Positions 27,267 to 36,235 of a stretch of 59,662 bases of DNA are shown in pieces. Location: the NCBI GenBank assembly GCA_013426805.1, contig JACDZG010000034.1, positions 1 through 59,662 of the forward strand, in the 5' to 3' direction. Below the pieces are notes generated by a model, which worked only from the letters and a program-made list of their open reading frames with translations, did no database searches and was not told the origin of the DNA. The position numbers and the translations under genes were made by a program. Positions within the stretch are counted from its first letter, which is position 1. Every line of letters starts with the position of its first letter. The stretch comes from Chromatiaceae bacterium (GTDB lineage: Bacteria; Pseudomonadota; Gammaproteobacteria; Chromatiales; Chromatiaceae).

Positions 27267-28592
27267 ATGCCCACTCGGCACCTGACCCGCACCCGGACCC
27301 TGCTGCGCCTGGCCCGCCGCGGCTGCGCCGCGCTCCTGATCGCCGGCACCGTCACCGGTTGCAGTTATATCCCCTGGCTCGGCGGCGACAAGGATCCCAG
27401 CCCCCCAACCAAGCTCAGCAAGATCGTCCCCGAGGTCACGGCGAATACCCTCTGGTCCAAGCGTCTGACCAAGGGCAGCGAGGGCCGGCGGCTTTATCTG
27501 GTGCCGGCAGTCGGCGGCGGCCGCGTCTACGTGGCGGACTCCCGCGGCCTGGTGGTCGCGGCGGATGCGGACACCGGGCGGGTCATTTGGGAGCGGAAGA
27601 CCGGTCTCCCCTTCAGTGCCGGACCCGAACTGGCCGGCGATCAACTGATCCTGGGAACCACCAGCGGCTTGGCGGTGGCCTTGGCCACCACCGACGGACG
27701 CGAACAATGGCGCGCCGTCGCCAGTGGGGAAATCCTCTCGGTACCGCGCCACACCGCGGACGGAAAGGTCATCGTCCACACCCTGGACGACACCATCATC
27801 GCGCTCGACGCCATCAAGGGCACCGAATTGTGGCGCGTCGGTTACCCCGCGCCAATCCTCACCCTGCGCGGCAGCAGTACCCCAACCATCACCCCGAAAG
27901 GCGTCATCGCCGGGCTTGCGGGCGGCAAACTGGTCAAACTCGACACCACCGACGGAACGCCCCTGTGGGAGGTGACGGTCACCCCACCCAGCGGCCGCTC
28001 CGAACTGGCCCGTATCGCCGACATCGATGCCGACCCGATCCTGGTCGGTAACCTGGTCTTCGTCGGCACCTACAACGGCGATCTGGCCGCGGTCGATCAG
28101 GAGAGCGGGACCGTCCGATGGCGCCGTCAGTTGTCCTCTCACGCCGGGATCGCCGCCAACGACTCCCATCTGTTTGTCACCGACTCGCAGGATCAGGTGT
28201 GGGGAGCGGACCCGGTCAGCGGCGCCGGACGCTGGAAACAAGAACGACTCCACAACCGGCAATTGACCGCGCCCGCGCTGATCGGCAACCTGATCGTGGT
28301 GGGCGACATGGAGGGCTGGCTGCACCTCATTGCCCAGTCCGACGGCCGATTGCTGGGTCGCACCCGAGTTGCCAAGAGGCCGATCACCGCCCGTCCGGTA
28401 GTCGCCGGGGGACGCCTCTATGTCTACGCCATCGACGGCACCCTGGCGGCACTCACGACCGGCACGGCGCCGGCGAACAGCAGCCGGAGCACCACCAACC
28501 AATCGGCCGCGGCGGCCGATCAGACACCCCCCGACGCGTCGCGCACGGCACCGGTCGCCCCGCGCACCGGACCGCGCAAACAACCCCAATAG
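27267..28592 (+). CDS. bamB: Outer-membrane protein assembly factor BamB
   Basis: Lipoprotein subunit of the BAM complex that inserts beta-barrel proteins. The 441-residue precursor has a signal ending in a VTGC lipobox (C32), then an eight-bladed beta-propeller of PQQ-like repeats such as VAADADTGRVIWERKT, VALATTDGREQWRAVA, IALDAIKGTELWRVG, VKLDTTDGTPLWEV and AAVDQESGTVRWRRQ. The last 45 residues are low-complexity Thr/Pro/Ala, an unusual tail beyond the propeller. It lies 10 bases after yfgM and 47 before der. Confidence 0.95.
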   Translation: MPTRHLTRTRTLLRLARRGCAALLIAGTVTGCSYIPWLGGDKDPSPPTKLSKIVPEVTANTLWSKRLTKGSEGRRLYLVPAVGGGRVYVADSRGLVVAADADTGRVIWERKTGLPFSAGPELAGDQLILGTTSGLAVALATTDGREQWRAVASGEILSVPRHTADGKVIVHTLDDTIIALDAIKGTELWRVGYPAPILTLRGSSTPTITPKGVIAGLAGGKLVKLDTTDGTPLWEVTVTPPSGRSELARIADIDADPILVGNLVFVGTYNGDLAAVDQESGTVRWRRQLSSHAGIAANDSHLFVTDSQDQVWGADPVSGAGRWKQERLHNRQLTAPALIGNLIVVGDMEGWLHLIAQSDGRLLGRTRVAKRPITARPVVAGGRLYVYAIDGTLAALTTGTAPANSSRSTTNQSAAAADQTPPDASRTAPVAPRTGPRKQPQ

Positions 28593-28639
28593 ACCACCCA
28601 ATCGCAACCCCGGAAGACACCCTTAGAGGCACACCCGAC

Positions 28640-30046
28640 ATGCTGCCCGTCATTACCCTGGTGGGCCGTCCCAATGTCGGCAAATCCACCCTGTTCAACC
28701 GGCTGACCCACAGCCGTGACGCCCTGGTCGCCAACTACCCCGGGCTCACCCGTGATCGCCAATACGGCATCGGCCGCATGGGACCCGGCCCTTACGTTGT
28801 CGTCGACACCGGCGGCATCAGCAACGACAGCGATGGTGTCGCGTTCCTGATGCAGCGCCAGGTCCAGCTCGCCATCGACGAGGCGGACCACGTGCTCTTC
28901 CTGGTGGACGCGAAGGACGGCTGCACCACCGGCGACTACGAAATCGGCGAGCGCCTGCGCCGCCTGGGCAAACCCATGACCCTGGTGGTCAACAAGGCCG
29001 ACCACGCCGACCCCGACCTGCTGGCCGCCGAGTTTCATCGGCTCGGACTGGGCGACCCGGTGCCCACCTCGGCCACGCAGGGGCGCGGGGTCCGTGGCCT
29101 CATGGAGCAGGTGTTCGCGCGGCTGGAGGCCGCGGCCCCCGAGCCCGATCCGGACGCGGAGCCCACCGGCGCGGATGAAGGCACCAAGGTCGCCGTGGTC
29201 GGCCGCCCGAACGCCGGCAAGTCCACGCTCATCAATCGCCTCTTGGGCGAAGAGCGGCTGGTCACCTGCGACCTGCCCGGGACCACTCGCGACAGCATCT
29301 TCATCCCCATGGAGCGCCGCGGCCAACGCTATACCCTGATCGACACCGCCGGCGTGCGGCGCCGCGGCAAGGTCACGGACGTCATTGAAAAATTCAGCAT
29401 CATCAAGACCCTTCAGGCGATCGAGGCCTGCCATGTCATCATCCTGGTGCTGGATGGGCATGCGGGGATCGGCGAACAGGACGCCAATCTTGCCGGTCAC
29501 ATCATCGAAAGCGGCCGGGCGCTGGTGATCGCCATCAACAAGTGGGACGGCCTGGACGCGGAGGCCCGCACGCACCTCCGGACTCAGTTCGAGCGCAAGC
29601 TCGGCTTTCTCGACTTCGCCACCCAGCATCGCATCTCGGCACTGCACGGCAGCGGCGTCGGACTCCTGCTCGACGAAGTCGACAAGGCCTATGCCAACGC
29701 CATGCGCGACATCCCCACGCCGGCGATGACGCGTCTGCTGGAGGCCGCAGTCCAGGAGCACCAGCCGCCGCTGGTCCACGGCCGCCGCATCAAAATGCGC
29801 TATGCCCACCAGGGCGGCCGCAACCCGCCGCTCATCATCATCCACGGCAACCAGATGGAGGCGGTACCGGAAACTTATAAGCGCTATCTCATCAACCGCT
29901 TCCGTAAGGATCTGGAGCTCACCGGCACCCCGCTGCGCATCGAATTCAAGGGCGGCGACAACCCCTTCAAGGGCCAGCGCAACAACCTCACCGAACGGCA
30001 GATCAAACACCGGGCGCGGCTCAAGGCCTACGTCAGACGCAAATAG
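28640..30046 (+). CDS. der: Ribosome-assembly GTPase Der (EngA)
   Basis: An essential tandem-domain GTPase for 50S maturation. The 468-residue protein has two G domains, with Walker A GRPNVGKS (9-16) and GRPNAGKS (188-195), switch motifs DTGG and DTAG, NKAD (118-121) and NKWD, and a C-terminal KH-like domain ending RQIKHRARLKAYVRRK. The long frame upstream is the bamB shadow; the ATG at 28640 aligns with the family. It closes the housekeeping operon; just downstream the accessory region begins. Confidence 0.98.
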   Translation: MLPVITLVGRPNVGKSTLFNRLTHSRDALVANYPGLTRDRQYGIGRMGPGPYVVVDTGGISNDSDGVAFLMQRQVQLAIDEADHVLFLVDAKDGCTTGDYEIGERLRRLGKPMTLVVNKADHADPDLLAAEFHRLGLGDPVPTSATQGRGVRGLMEQVFARLEAAAPEPDPDAEPTGADEGTKVAVVGRPNAGKSTLINRLLGEERLVTCDLPGTTRDSIFIPMERRGQRYTLIDTAGVRRRGKVTDVIEKFSIIKTLQAIEACHVIILVLDGHAGIGEQDANLAGHIIESGRALVIAINKWDGLDAEARTHLRTQFERKLGFLDFATQHRISALHGSGVGLLLDEVDKAYANAMRDIPTPAMTRLLEAAVQEHQPPLVHGRRIKMRYAHQGGRNPPLIIIHGNQMEAVPETYKRYLINRFRKDLELTGTPLRIEFKGGDNPFKGQRNNLTERQIKHRARLKAYVRRK

Positions 30047-30100
30047 CGACGGTTGCCTGCGTGGTCTGCGAGCACGACCTCGAGGTGCTACAGGACTTAA

Positions 30101-32188
30101 GCATCGGACTTCTGCATGGATGTGGAGATTCCGCGGATACTGCAACGGCACGCGAACGAGGGGGTGCTGATCCTTTTCGTACTCTCCAAGCACTGCAACT
30201 GGCAAGCCCTCGACTTCATCCGCCGATTTCAGATGGTCCCGCGAGACGCCAAACCGATCCGAGCATTTCGGGACCGGGAACCAGCTTACACGGAGGTCGT
30301 TCGACAGATCGGCGAAACGCTCATCGCCCATCGAAGCACCTGTAAGCTTAGAGCGCGCACAGCACCCGTGGAGCGGGCGCTGGTGTCAACCGACTACGTA
30401 AAGATCTCAACGATCCACGGGGAATACAGCGAGTTCCGTATCCGTCGCGCGGACGAGGACGAACACCGACTGTCAGTATTAGCACTCCAGCACATCACCG
30501 CACGCCGCGACCATCATGGGCTGGTTCGACGCCGAGCTGGCCCGCGGCCGACAGACCCTGGACCGGGAACTGGTGCATTGCCTCGGGCTCTTCGACCGCC
30601 CCGCCCCCTGGGGTGCGCTGCTGGCGCTCAAGGCCGCCGAGCCGCCCATCCCCGGGCTGACGGAAGCCCTGCACGACGCGGACGACCGGGCGCCGAGTCG
30701 CTGGCAAGGCTATGCCAATGGGGGCTGGTGGACTGTGACCCGGCCGACCCCGAACCGGAACTCGGCGCCCACCCGCTGGTGCGCGAGCGCTTCGGCGCCC
30801 GGTTCGAGACCGAGTGGCCGGACGCTTGGCGGGCGGCGCACCGTTGCCTGTTCGACTGGTTCCGGTCGGTGCCGGGGGTGGAACAGCCGGACGGACTGGA
30901 GGGACTGGAACCACTCTACCGGGCGGTAGTGCATGGGTGCCGGGCGCAGTTGTTCGACGCGGCACTAAACCGGGTCTTTGAGAACCGCATCCGGCGTGGC
31001 GATGAGTGCTTCAGCCTTCTGCAACTCGGCGCAGTCTCAGCGGACCTGTCCGCGCTCGCCGGGTTCTTCCCGTTCGGCTGGTCGTCACCACCAGCGACCG
31101 GGGACCTCTCCGAGCGAGACCGCTCGTGGCTCATCGGCGAAGTGGCTTTCTGCCTCATGTTTCTGAGCCGCATCGAAGAGGCACTGGAGCCGCGGCAAAT
31201 GGTTGGGAATCGCTGGCGCGAGACCGGAAACTGGGACGAGTTCTGTCGTTCGTCGGAAAATCTAGTCGACCTTCAAACGCCGCTCGGGCGCTGGCTGGAG
31301 GCCGAACGCACCGCGCAGGAGGGAATCGATGCGGCTGGGCGGATTGCGAACCAGTCCGAAGCCCAGTATCGCAGGTTGCTGGCACTCGCCTATCTCGGCC
31401 GAGCCCTTCATGGCCAGGGCCGGCTGGCGGAGTCGGCGGCGGCCTTTAAGGAGGCGGAGACTCTGGAAGCGAAGCGGTCTCCGACCCTTCCCACCCTAAA
31501 CAGCTTGCGCGGATACGACTACGACCAACTGCTCTTAGCGCAGGCCGAGAACGCGAGCGACCGCCACGCAGTCGTCGAGCGAGCGCGGGTGTCGCTGGCC
31601 TATCAGATCGAAAGGCACCGCCCGCTCTCTCAAGCCTTCGACCACTGTATGATCGGCCAAGCCCTAGTGGCCGGGGGCGAGCCTGGTCTCGATACCGAAG
31701 CACTTGCGGCGCTGGACTCGGCCATCGTGACAATCCGCCGGGCTGGATCAATGATCGACATACCCGTCATGCACCTCGCCCGCGCCCAGCATCACCGGGA
31801 CCAACACCACCCGGCGCAAGCCCAGGCCGATCTGGATGCGGCGTTAGCCATCGCTCGCCGCGGCAACATGCCAACCTATCTGGCCGAGTGCGCGCTGCTC
31901 GAAGGCCATCTGCACCTGGACCGACTCGCCCAGCCGACCCCAGCGCCCGCGACGGCCGAACCTATCCCCGAGGCCGCCCGCGCCTGGGCGCAGGCCGACA
32001 ACATCATCCGCCACACCGGCTACGGCCGCCGAGAGACCGAACTGCATCTGCTGGAGGCGCGCCTACGCCATTCGCTCAATCCTGATTTCGCCGAGCTGCA
32101 CTGTATAACAGATGACGTAGCGCCCGTAAGAAACCGTCCGGACACCTTCGCCAAGCTCCGGACGCAATCGCGCCGCATTGGGGAATGA
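30101..32188 (+). pseudogene. TIR-domain STAND/TPR protein, decayed
   Basis: The first part, ASDFCMDVEIPRILQRHANE to about 30340, matches the C-terminal half of a bacterial TIR domain (IPRIL, CNWQALDFIRRFQMVPRDAKP), directly preceded by a stop codon. The TIR N-terminus and the whole NTPase core are missing. After about 30500 the helical C-terminus of a STAND protein follows, first in one frame (WFDAELARGRQTLDRELVHC), then, past a frameshift near 30690, in the original frame (HPLVRERFGARFETEWPDAW onward). TPR-like helices run to about 32080. The last 35 codons run antisense through a parE gene and so are not native. Intact relatives are NAD-cleaving or other antiphage STAND sensors; this copy is surely dead. 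Confidence 0.65.
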
Positions 32189-32317
32189 AGCGATCTTCTT
32201 ACATCGATCCCTAAGCTCACGGACAAAGGACAGCGCACGGCGCGGATTGTCGCGGGCGATGTAGTCGGCGATTTCTTCAAGGTCGCTGTCGGCCCGTCGC
32301 GAAAGCTTGCAGCGCAT
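32063..32317 (-). CDS. parE: ParE/RelE-superfamily toxin, C-terminus probably truncated
   Basis: An 84-residue RelE/ParE-fold protein: SRRADSDLEEIADYIARDNP, ALSFVRELRDRCKKIASFP, RLRPELGEGVRTVSYGRYVI and the last strand LGEIRIER. Usual family members continue after IRI.RV with HGARD and a few more residues. Here the frame stops after ERMA, exactly where the decayed TIR-STAND gene begins on the other strand. The end therefore looks cut by the junction, and activity as a gyrase poison is doubtful. It starts 8 nt after its antitoxin gene. Confidence 0.8.
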   Translation of the reverse strand: MRCKLSRRADSDLEEIADYIARDNPRRALSFVRELRDRCKKIASFPNAARLRPELGEGVRTVSYGRYVICYTVQLGEIRIERMA

Positions 32318-32325
32318 GCGTCAAC

Positions 32326-32628
32326 TCATGCCTGTTGGTCAAGCAACGCTTGATACTTGGCTTCAAGGCGTGCAAAAACCTCTTCGGCTGGGATTGCGGG
32401 GCCGCTTGCTATGCTCTCACGGACTTTCTCCCGATATTCCTCAAGTTCAATCTCGCGCAACCGTTCCTGCGTTTCCAGAAGGCGCAGGGCTTCCCTGACA
32501 ATTTCGTTGGCACTGGCGTAATGTCCAGCTTCTATCTGCCGGCGGATGAACTGCTCGAAATGATCGCCGACGGCGTAACTTCTTAACTTGGTTTCCAGGT
32601 CGTTGGGTAGCTGCGTTGCGATAGTCAT
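32326..32628 (-). CDS. parD: ParD-like ribbon-helix-helix antitoxin
   Basis: A 100-residue protein with the ParD core GDHFEQFIRRQIEAGHYASA and EIVREALRLLETQERLRE, a ribbon-helix-helix DNA-binding domain followed by an acidic toxin-binding tail. It carries about 20 extra N-terminal residues (MTIATQLPNDLETKLRSYAV) ahead of the usual start. The ATG at 32628 follows an AGGGGG ribosome site, so the extension is probably translated. ParD would neutralise ParE and autoregulate the operon. The frame is open further upstream through degenerate sequence that I exclude. Confidence 0.82.
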   Translation of the reverse strand: MTIATQLPNDLETKLRSYAVGDHFEQFIRRQIEAGHYASANEIVREALRLLETQERLREIELEEYREKVRESIASGPAIPAEEVFARLEAKYQALLDQQA

Positions 32629-33167
32629 AAAGCCCCCTTGGTTGCTTGGCGCCAACACTCCCAGGCTCAAGTTATCACCCAGGCTTGCCGCATCTCTAGG
32701 TTCTCGCCAGTCCTGAGCCGTGTCAAGTCGCGGCATTGCTCGTCGCTGCGGTCGAGAAGATACGGTAGCGCGAGATGACCTCCTCGACCCTGGATTGCGC
32801 GAGCACACTGTCGTCGGCAAGTGCCCCCAATCGTGTTCCAGCAATTCGGCGACGGCCAGCGCTTCGCGCAACAGCGTACCGGCCCCGAGCAGCTGCGCGC
32901 GGCCTGCTTCGGCTGTCGGCGGCCGCCCGCAGCCGATGGATGCCACGCGGGATGCCCGCCTGCGCGGGTGGTGGTTATTCTCGGAGGGATTGGGCTCAAT
33001 GACATAGAACAGGTGACGCGCTGCTCCAGCAGCGGTTTACCCGATTGGATGCACCTTAAGTTGTGAACCTAATTGGCGAACTGCAAGCCGACGGGCTATC
33101 GTTATAGGTGACGGACGCAATCCACCACAAAGGTGCTCCCGCGTTCCGCGCCGCCGGAGGCGAGTCC
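32629..33167 (-). other. Stretch with a degenerate reading frame of unknown origin
   Basis: No intact gene seen. On the minus strand from about 32901 to 32683 there is a protein-like run, AQLLGAGTLLREALAVAELL then EHDWG. After a G-run at about 32823, a +1 base change would continue it as ALADDSVLAQSRVEEVISRY and on to a stop. The first part resembles locally the C-terminal region of AceE-type dehydrogenases, but the remainder does not, so I leave the origin open. The rest (32905-33167) shows nothing convincing beyond the leader of the following gene. Confidence 0.3.
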
Positions 33168-35663
33168 ATGTTCGAGCGGTTAACGGGTCAAGACGCGACT
33201 GGTTGGGGTACCCGCTGCCTGGCAGGGGCTCTCTTGTGCCTTGGTTCGCTGAGTCTGGCCTGGGCCTCGGGCACTGCGAGTCCGACGCTGCTCTGGGAGG
33301 CACCCCAAGGAATTGATGCCTCGGCCGCCGCCACGCACTGGCTCACCGACTTAGCGCTTGAAGTCAGCGCAGCCAAGACCCGGTGCCCGGATGCCGCACT
33401 GCCGACCCTGGACCCTGATGTCCCATCAAAGGCCTTCCGTGTCGCGGTTGCGCCGACGCAGCCCGTGATCTATTCGAAAGATACCGTTGTCGACTACCTG
33501 CTGGTGATGGCCATGGACGGCCGCGACTGCCCCTGGCACGCCGCCTCCGGGCGTATCCGGCCCTTCGACGACCGCTGGTTACTGAGTCCGCTGGTCAACG
33601 TTCATCTGCCGGCCGGAATGCCGCCGCAAGAGGCAACAGTCGTGATCCAGGATCGAAAGACCATCCGCCCCTGGATACGCGGCAGCCCCGAGCCGGACTT
33701 CGTCCGCGGCACGATGCGCTTGTGGGTCCTGCTCGGCATCTATACCGGGGTCCTCACGGTACTGCTATTGGTCGGCCTGGGCCTGCGGCGCTCCTACCCG
33801 AGCCCGGTAACGGACGCCTATTGCTTCTACGTGTTCACTCTGATCCTCTATCAACTCCAGGTGCTCGGCGTGGGGCCGGCCTGGATCCCCGGCTGGCCCC
33901 AAGGGGAGGCGTTCAGCCTCATGCAGGCCACCGCGGCCGCCGCGGTCGTCGTGGGCCTCGGCACGGCCATGGTCGCCTTCTTGCGCCCCGGCGGGATCCT
34001 GCGTCGGATCATCGTCGGCGGTGTCACGCTCGCCGCGCTCGCCTTTCTCGCCTCGTTCTGGTACGCCCCGAGCTACCGACTCGGCGCCCTGATCATGCTG
34101 TTATTGGCACCCGCGGTCCTGTTCATGCTGATCCGTGGGCTCAAGGGCAATCAACCCTGGGTCCGTTGGTTCGCCGTCGGACTGAGCGCCACGATTATCG
34201 GCGGCGGGGTCCAGACGGCCACCGTCGTCTTTAACGGGGCGGGCATGAGCGCCCTGGGCAATTTTGCCTTCCCGCTGGGAAATCTGGTCGAGTCCGTGTG
34301 CTGGCTGATCTCGCTGTTGGTGCGGTTGCGCGCCGAGCGCACTTTGGCTCAGGAACGGCTGGTTTACGATGCTACCCATGACGCCCTGACCGGTCTGCCC
34401 AACCGGGTCGCCCTCAGCACCCGCATGGCGTCCGGTCTCACCGACCAGCGGATCGCGCCGACCACCCGCCGGGACTGCCGCGGACTGGTGCTGCTCGATC
34501 TGGACCGCTTCAAGGTCATCAACGAAAGCCTAGGCTATGCGGCCGGCGACAACCTGCTCATTGCCGTCGCCCGACTGCTGCGCACGCTTGCCCCGCCCCA
34601 GGCCACGGTCGCGCATCTGGGCGCGGATGCCTTCGCGATCCTGCTGTACACCGACGACCGGATCGGCGACGCGCAAGGGGTCGCCCTGCGGATCATGGAA
34701 CGCCTGCGCGAGCCCATCGCCCTGGACGGCGGCTCGGTGCATGTCCGGGCAAGCATGGGCGTGGTTTGCGCCCCGACCGCCGACGCCGCGATCATCGACA
34801 TCCTGCGCGATGCCGACAGCGCACTGAATCTGGCCAAGGTCGGCGGCGGCAATCGCTACGTCAATTTCCAGCCCGTGATGCGCGCGCCCGCCCTCAAACG
34901 CTTTCACCTGGAGCAGGCGATGGTGGAGGCGCTACGCCGTCATGAGTTCAGAGTCTTCTTCCAGCCGATCGTGGCGCTGGCGGACCGGCGGGCGGCCGGC
35001 ATGGAGGCACTGATCCGCTGGCAGCAGCCGCAACAGGGGTGGCTGCCGCCGGCGGACTTCATCCCGGTGGCGGAGGAAACCGGACTGATCGTCCCGATCG
35101 GGGCTTGGGTCCTGGAGCACACGGCCTGGCAGATTCAGCAATGGAAGCGCGCCGGGCGTTGGCCTCCGGACTTTTATGTCAGCGTCAACCTCTCCGGGCA
35201 CCAGTTGCTGGATGGCGAGCTGCTCACACAGATCGACGGCGTCATCACGCGCTACGGCCTGCTCGCCGGGGAGTTACGGCTGGAACTGACCGAAACGGCC
35301 GTCATCACCAACATCGACGCCGCCAGCAGCGTGCTGCCCGCCCTGCGCGAACGGCACATCCCCTTATACATGGACGACTTCGGCACCGGCTATTCGTCAT
35401 TGAGCTACTTGAACGAATTGCCGTTCGACGTGCTCAAGATCGACCGCTCATTCATCACCGAGATCGAGACCCGCGACCAGTCGCAGATTCTGGTGCGCAC
35501 CGTGCTCGCGCTGGCGCAGGCCATGGGGCTTGACGTGGTGGCCGAGGGCATCGAGACCGAAGGGCAGGCGACGCTCCTGCACGCCATGGGCTGCCGCTAT
35601 GGGCAAGGCTATTATTTCTCGCGGCCGGTCGCCGCGGAGCAGGCCGAGACCTGGTTGGCGTGA
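33168..35663 (+). CDS. Membrane GGDEF-EAL protein, likely c-di-GMP phosphodiesterase
   Basis: An 831-residue signalling protein. A signal sequence (LAGALLCLGSLSLAWASG) leads to a periplasmic domain of about 150 residues, then about seven membrane helices (185-400) in a 7TMR-DISM-like arrangement, a GGDEF domain (about 415-575) and an EAL domain (about 585-830). The cyclase signature is degenerate: HLGADAFAILL replaces GG[DE]EF, so synthesis of c-di-GMP is unlikely. The EAL side is intact: E613-A-L, the NLSGHQL segment, ELTETAV, DDFGTGYSSLSYL, KIDRSFI and AEGIET. The start at 33168 follows a GGAGGCGAG ribosome site; the frame begins 60 bases earlier. Confidence 0.93.
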   Translation: MFERLTGQDATGWGTRCLAGALLCLGSLSLAWASGTASPTLLWEAPQGIDASAAATHWLTDLALEVSAAKTRCPDAALPTLDPDVPSKAFRVAVAPTQPVIYSKDTVVDYLLVMAMDGRDCPWHAASGRIRPFDDRWLLSPLVNVHLPAGMPPQEATVVIQDRKTIRPWIRGSPEPDFVRGTMRLWVLLGIYTGVLTVLLLVGLGLRRSYPSPVTDAYCFYVFTLILYQLQVLGVGPAWIPGWPQGEAFSLMQATAAAAVVVGLGTAMVAFLRPGGILRRIIVGGVTLAALAFLASFWYAPSYRLGALIMLLLAPAVLFMLIRGLKGNQPWVRWFAVGLSATIIGGGVQTATVVFNGAGMSALGNFAFPLGNLVESVCWLISLLVRLRAERTLAQERLVYDATHDALTGLPNRVALSTRMASGLTDQRIAPTTRRDCRGLVLLDLDRFKVINESLGYAAGDNLLIAVARLLRTLAPPQATVAHLGADAFAILLYTDDRIGDAQGVALRIMERLREPIALDGGSVHVRASMGVVCAPTADAAIIDILRDADSALNLAKVGGGNRYVNFQPVMRAPALKRFHLEQAMVEALRRHEFRVFFQPIVALADRRAAGMEALIRWQQPQQGWLPPADFIPVAEETGLIVPIGAWVLEHTAWQIQQWKRAGRWPPDFYVSVNLSGHQLLDGELLTQIDGVITRYGLLAGELRLELTETAVITNIDAASSVLPALRERHIPLYMDDFGTGYSSLSYLNELPFDVLKIDRSFITEIETRDQSQILVRTVLALAQAMGLDVVAEGIETEGQATLLHAMGCRYGQGYYFSRPVAAEQAETWLA

Positions 35664-35757
35664 AGCTGACACAGCGGCGTTGAGACCCCGGTGCCTATCC
35701 GACGGAGGCGCCGATTCGTCGCTTGCGTACGCGTTCAAGTGATCCCATAGTTGCGCC

Positions 35758-36228
35758 ATGACATCCGTTGTTGCCCTTTACGACGCACTCACCACGGCTC
35801 CCGACGAGCGCACCCGCGCCCGACTGATCGCCGAGGCCTTCGAGCGCCTGGAAGAGCGCTATCCGCACCTGGCGGACCTGGCCACCAAGGGCCATCTGCG
35901 CGAAACCGAGTTACGCCTGCAAAAGGAAATCGAGCTGGTACGAGCCGATCTGGAGACCAAGGTCGAGTTGGTGCGGGCCGGGCTGGAAACCAAGATCGAG
36001 CAGGTCCGTGCCGACCTGGCTGCAAAGATCGAGCAGGTCCGTGCCGACCTGCGAGCGACCGAACTGCGTCTGCAGAAAGAAATTCAAGAGGTACGGGCCG
36101 AACTCAAGCTCGATATCGAGCGGGTCCGCGGCGAGGTGGTGCGGACCAAGATCGACCTCCTGAAATGGATCGTTCCGCTGATGTTCGCCCAGGTCGCCGC
36201 CATCGCCGCCTTGGTCAAACTCCTCTGA
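35758..36228 (+). CDS. Coiled-coil protein with C-terminal membrane anchor (DUF1640-like)
   Basis: A 156-residue protein. Residues 1-45 are a short helical head (APDERTRARLIAEAFERLEE), residues 48-130 a long coiled coil of 11-residue repeats of the type K-I-E-Q-V-R-A-D-L-x-x, and residues 134-155 a membrane helix (IVPLMFAQVAAIAALVKLL). This layout matches the CCDC90/DUF1640-like tail-anchored coiled-coil proteins that are frequent and multicopy in purple sulfur bacteria. Function unknown. No convincing ribosome site is visible before the ATG. Confidence 0.75.
   Translation: MTSVVALYDALTTAPDERTRARLIAEAFERLEERYPHLADLATKGHLRETELRLQKEIELVRADLETKVELVRAGLETKIEQVRADLAAKIEQVRADLRATELRLQKEIQEVRAELKLDIERVRGEVVRTKIDLLKWIVPLMFAQVAAIAALVKLL
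35992..36051 (+). repeat. Exact in-frame 33-bp duplication in the coiled coil
   Basis: A 27-base block (35992-36018) recurs exactly at 36025-36051, a 33-base period encoding one 11-residue unit twice. The identity at synonymous positions points to a recent tandem duplication, and the array may vary in length between strains. Confidence 0.85.
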
Positions 36229-36235
36229 GCGCGGT

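Noticed and set aside
28520-30331. 603-codon minus-strand frame opposite der
   Set aside because: Shadow of a highly conserved GTPase gene.
32815-32905. Fragment of aceE (pyruvate dehydrogenase E1)
   Set aside because: The likeness is limited to about 25 residues; the repaired downstream sequence does not follow AceE, so I only list it as a degenerate frame of unknown origin.
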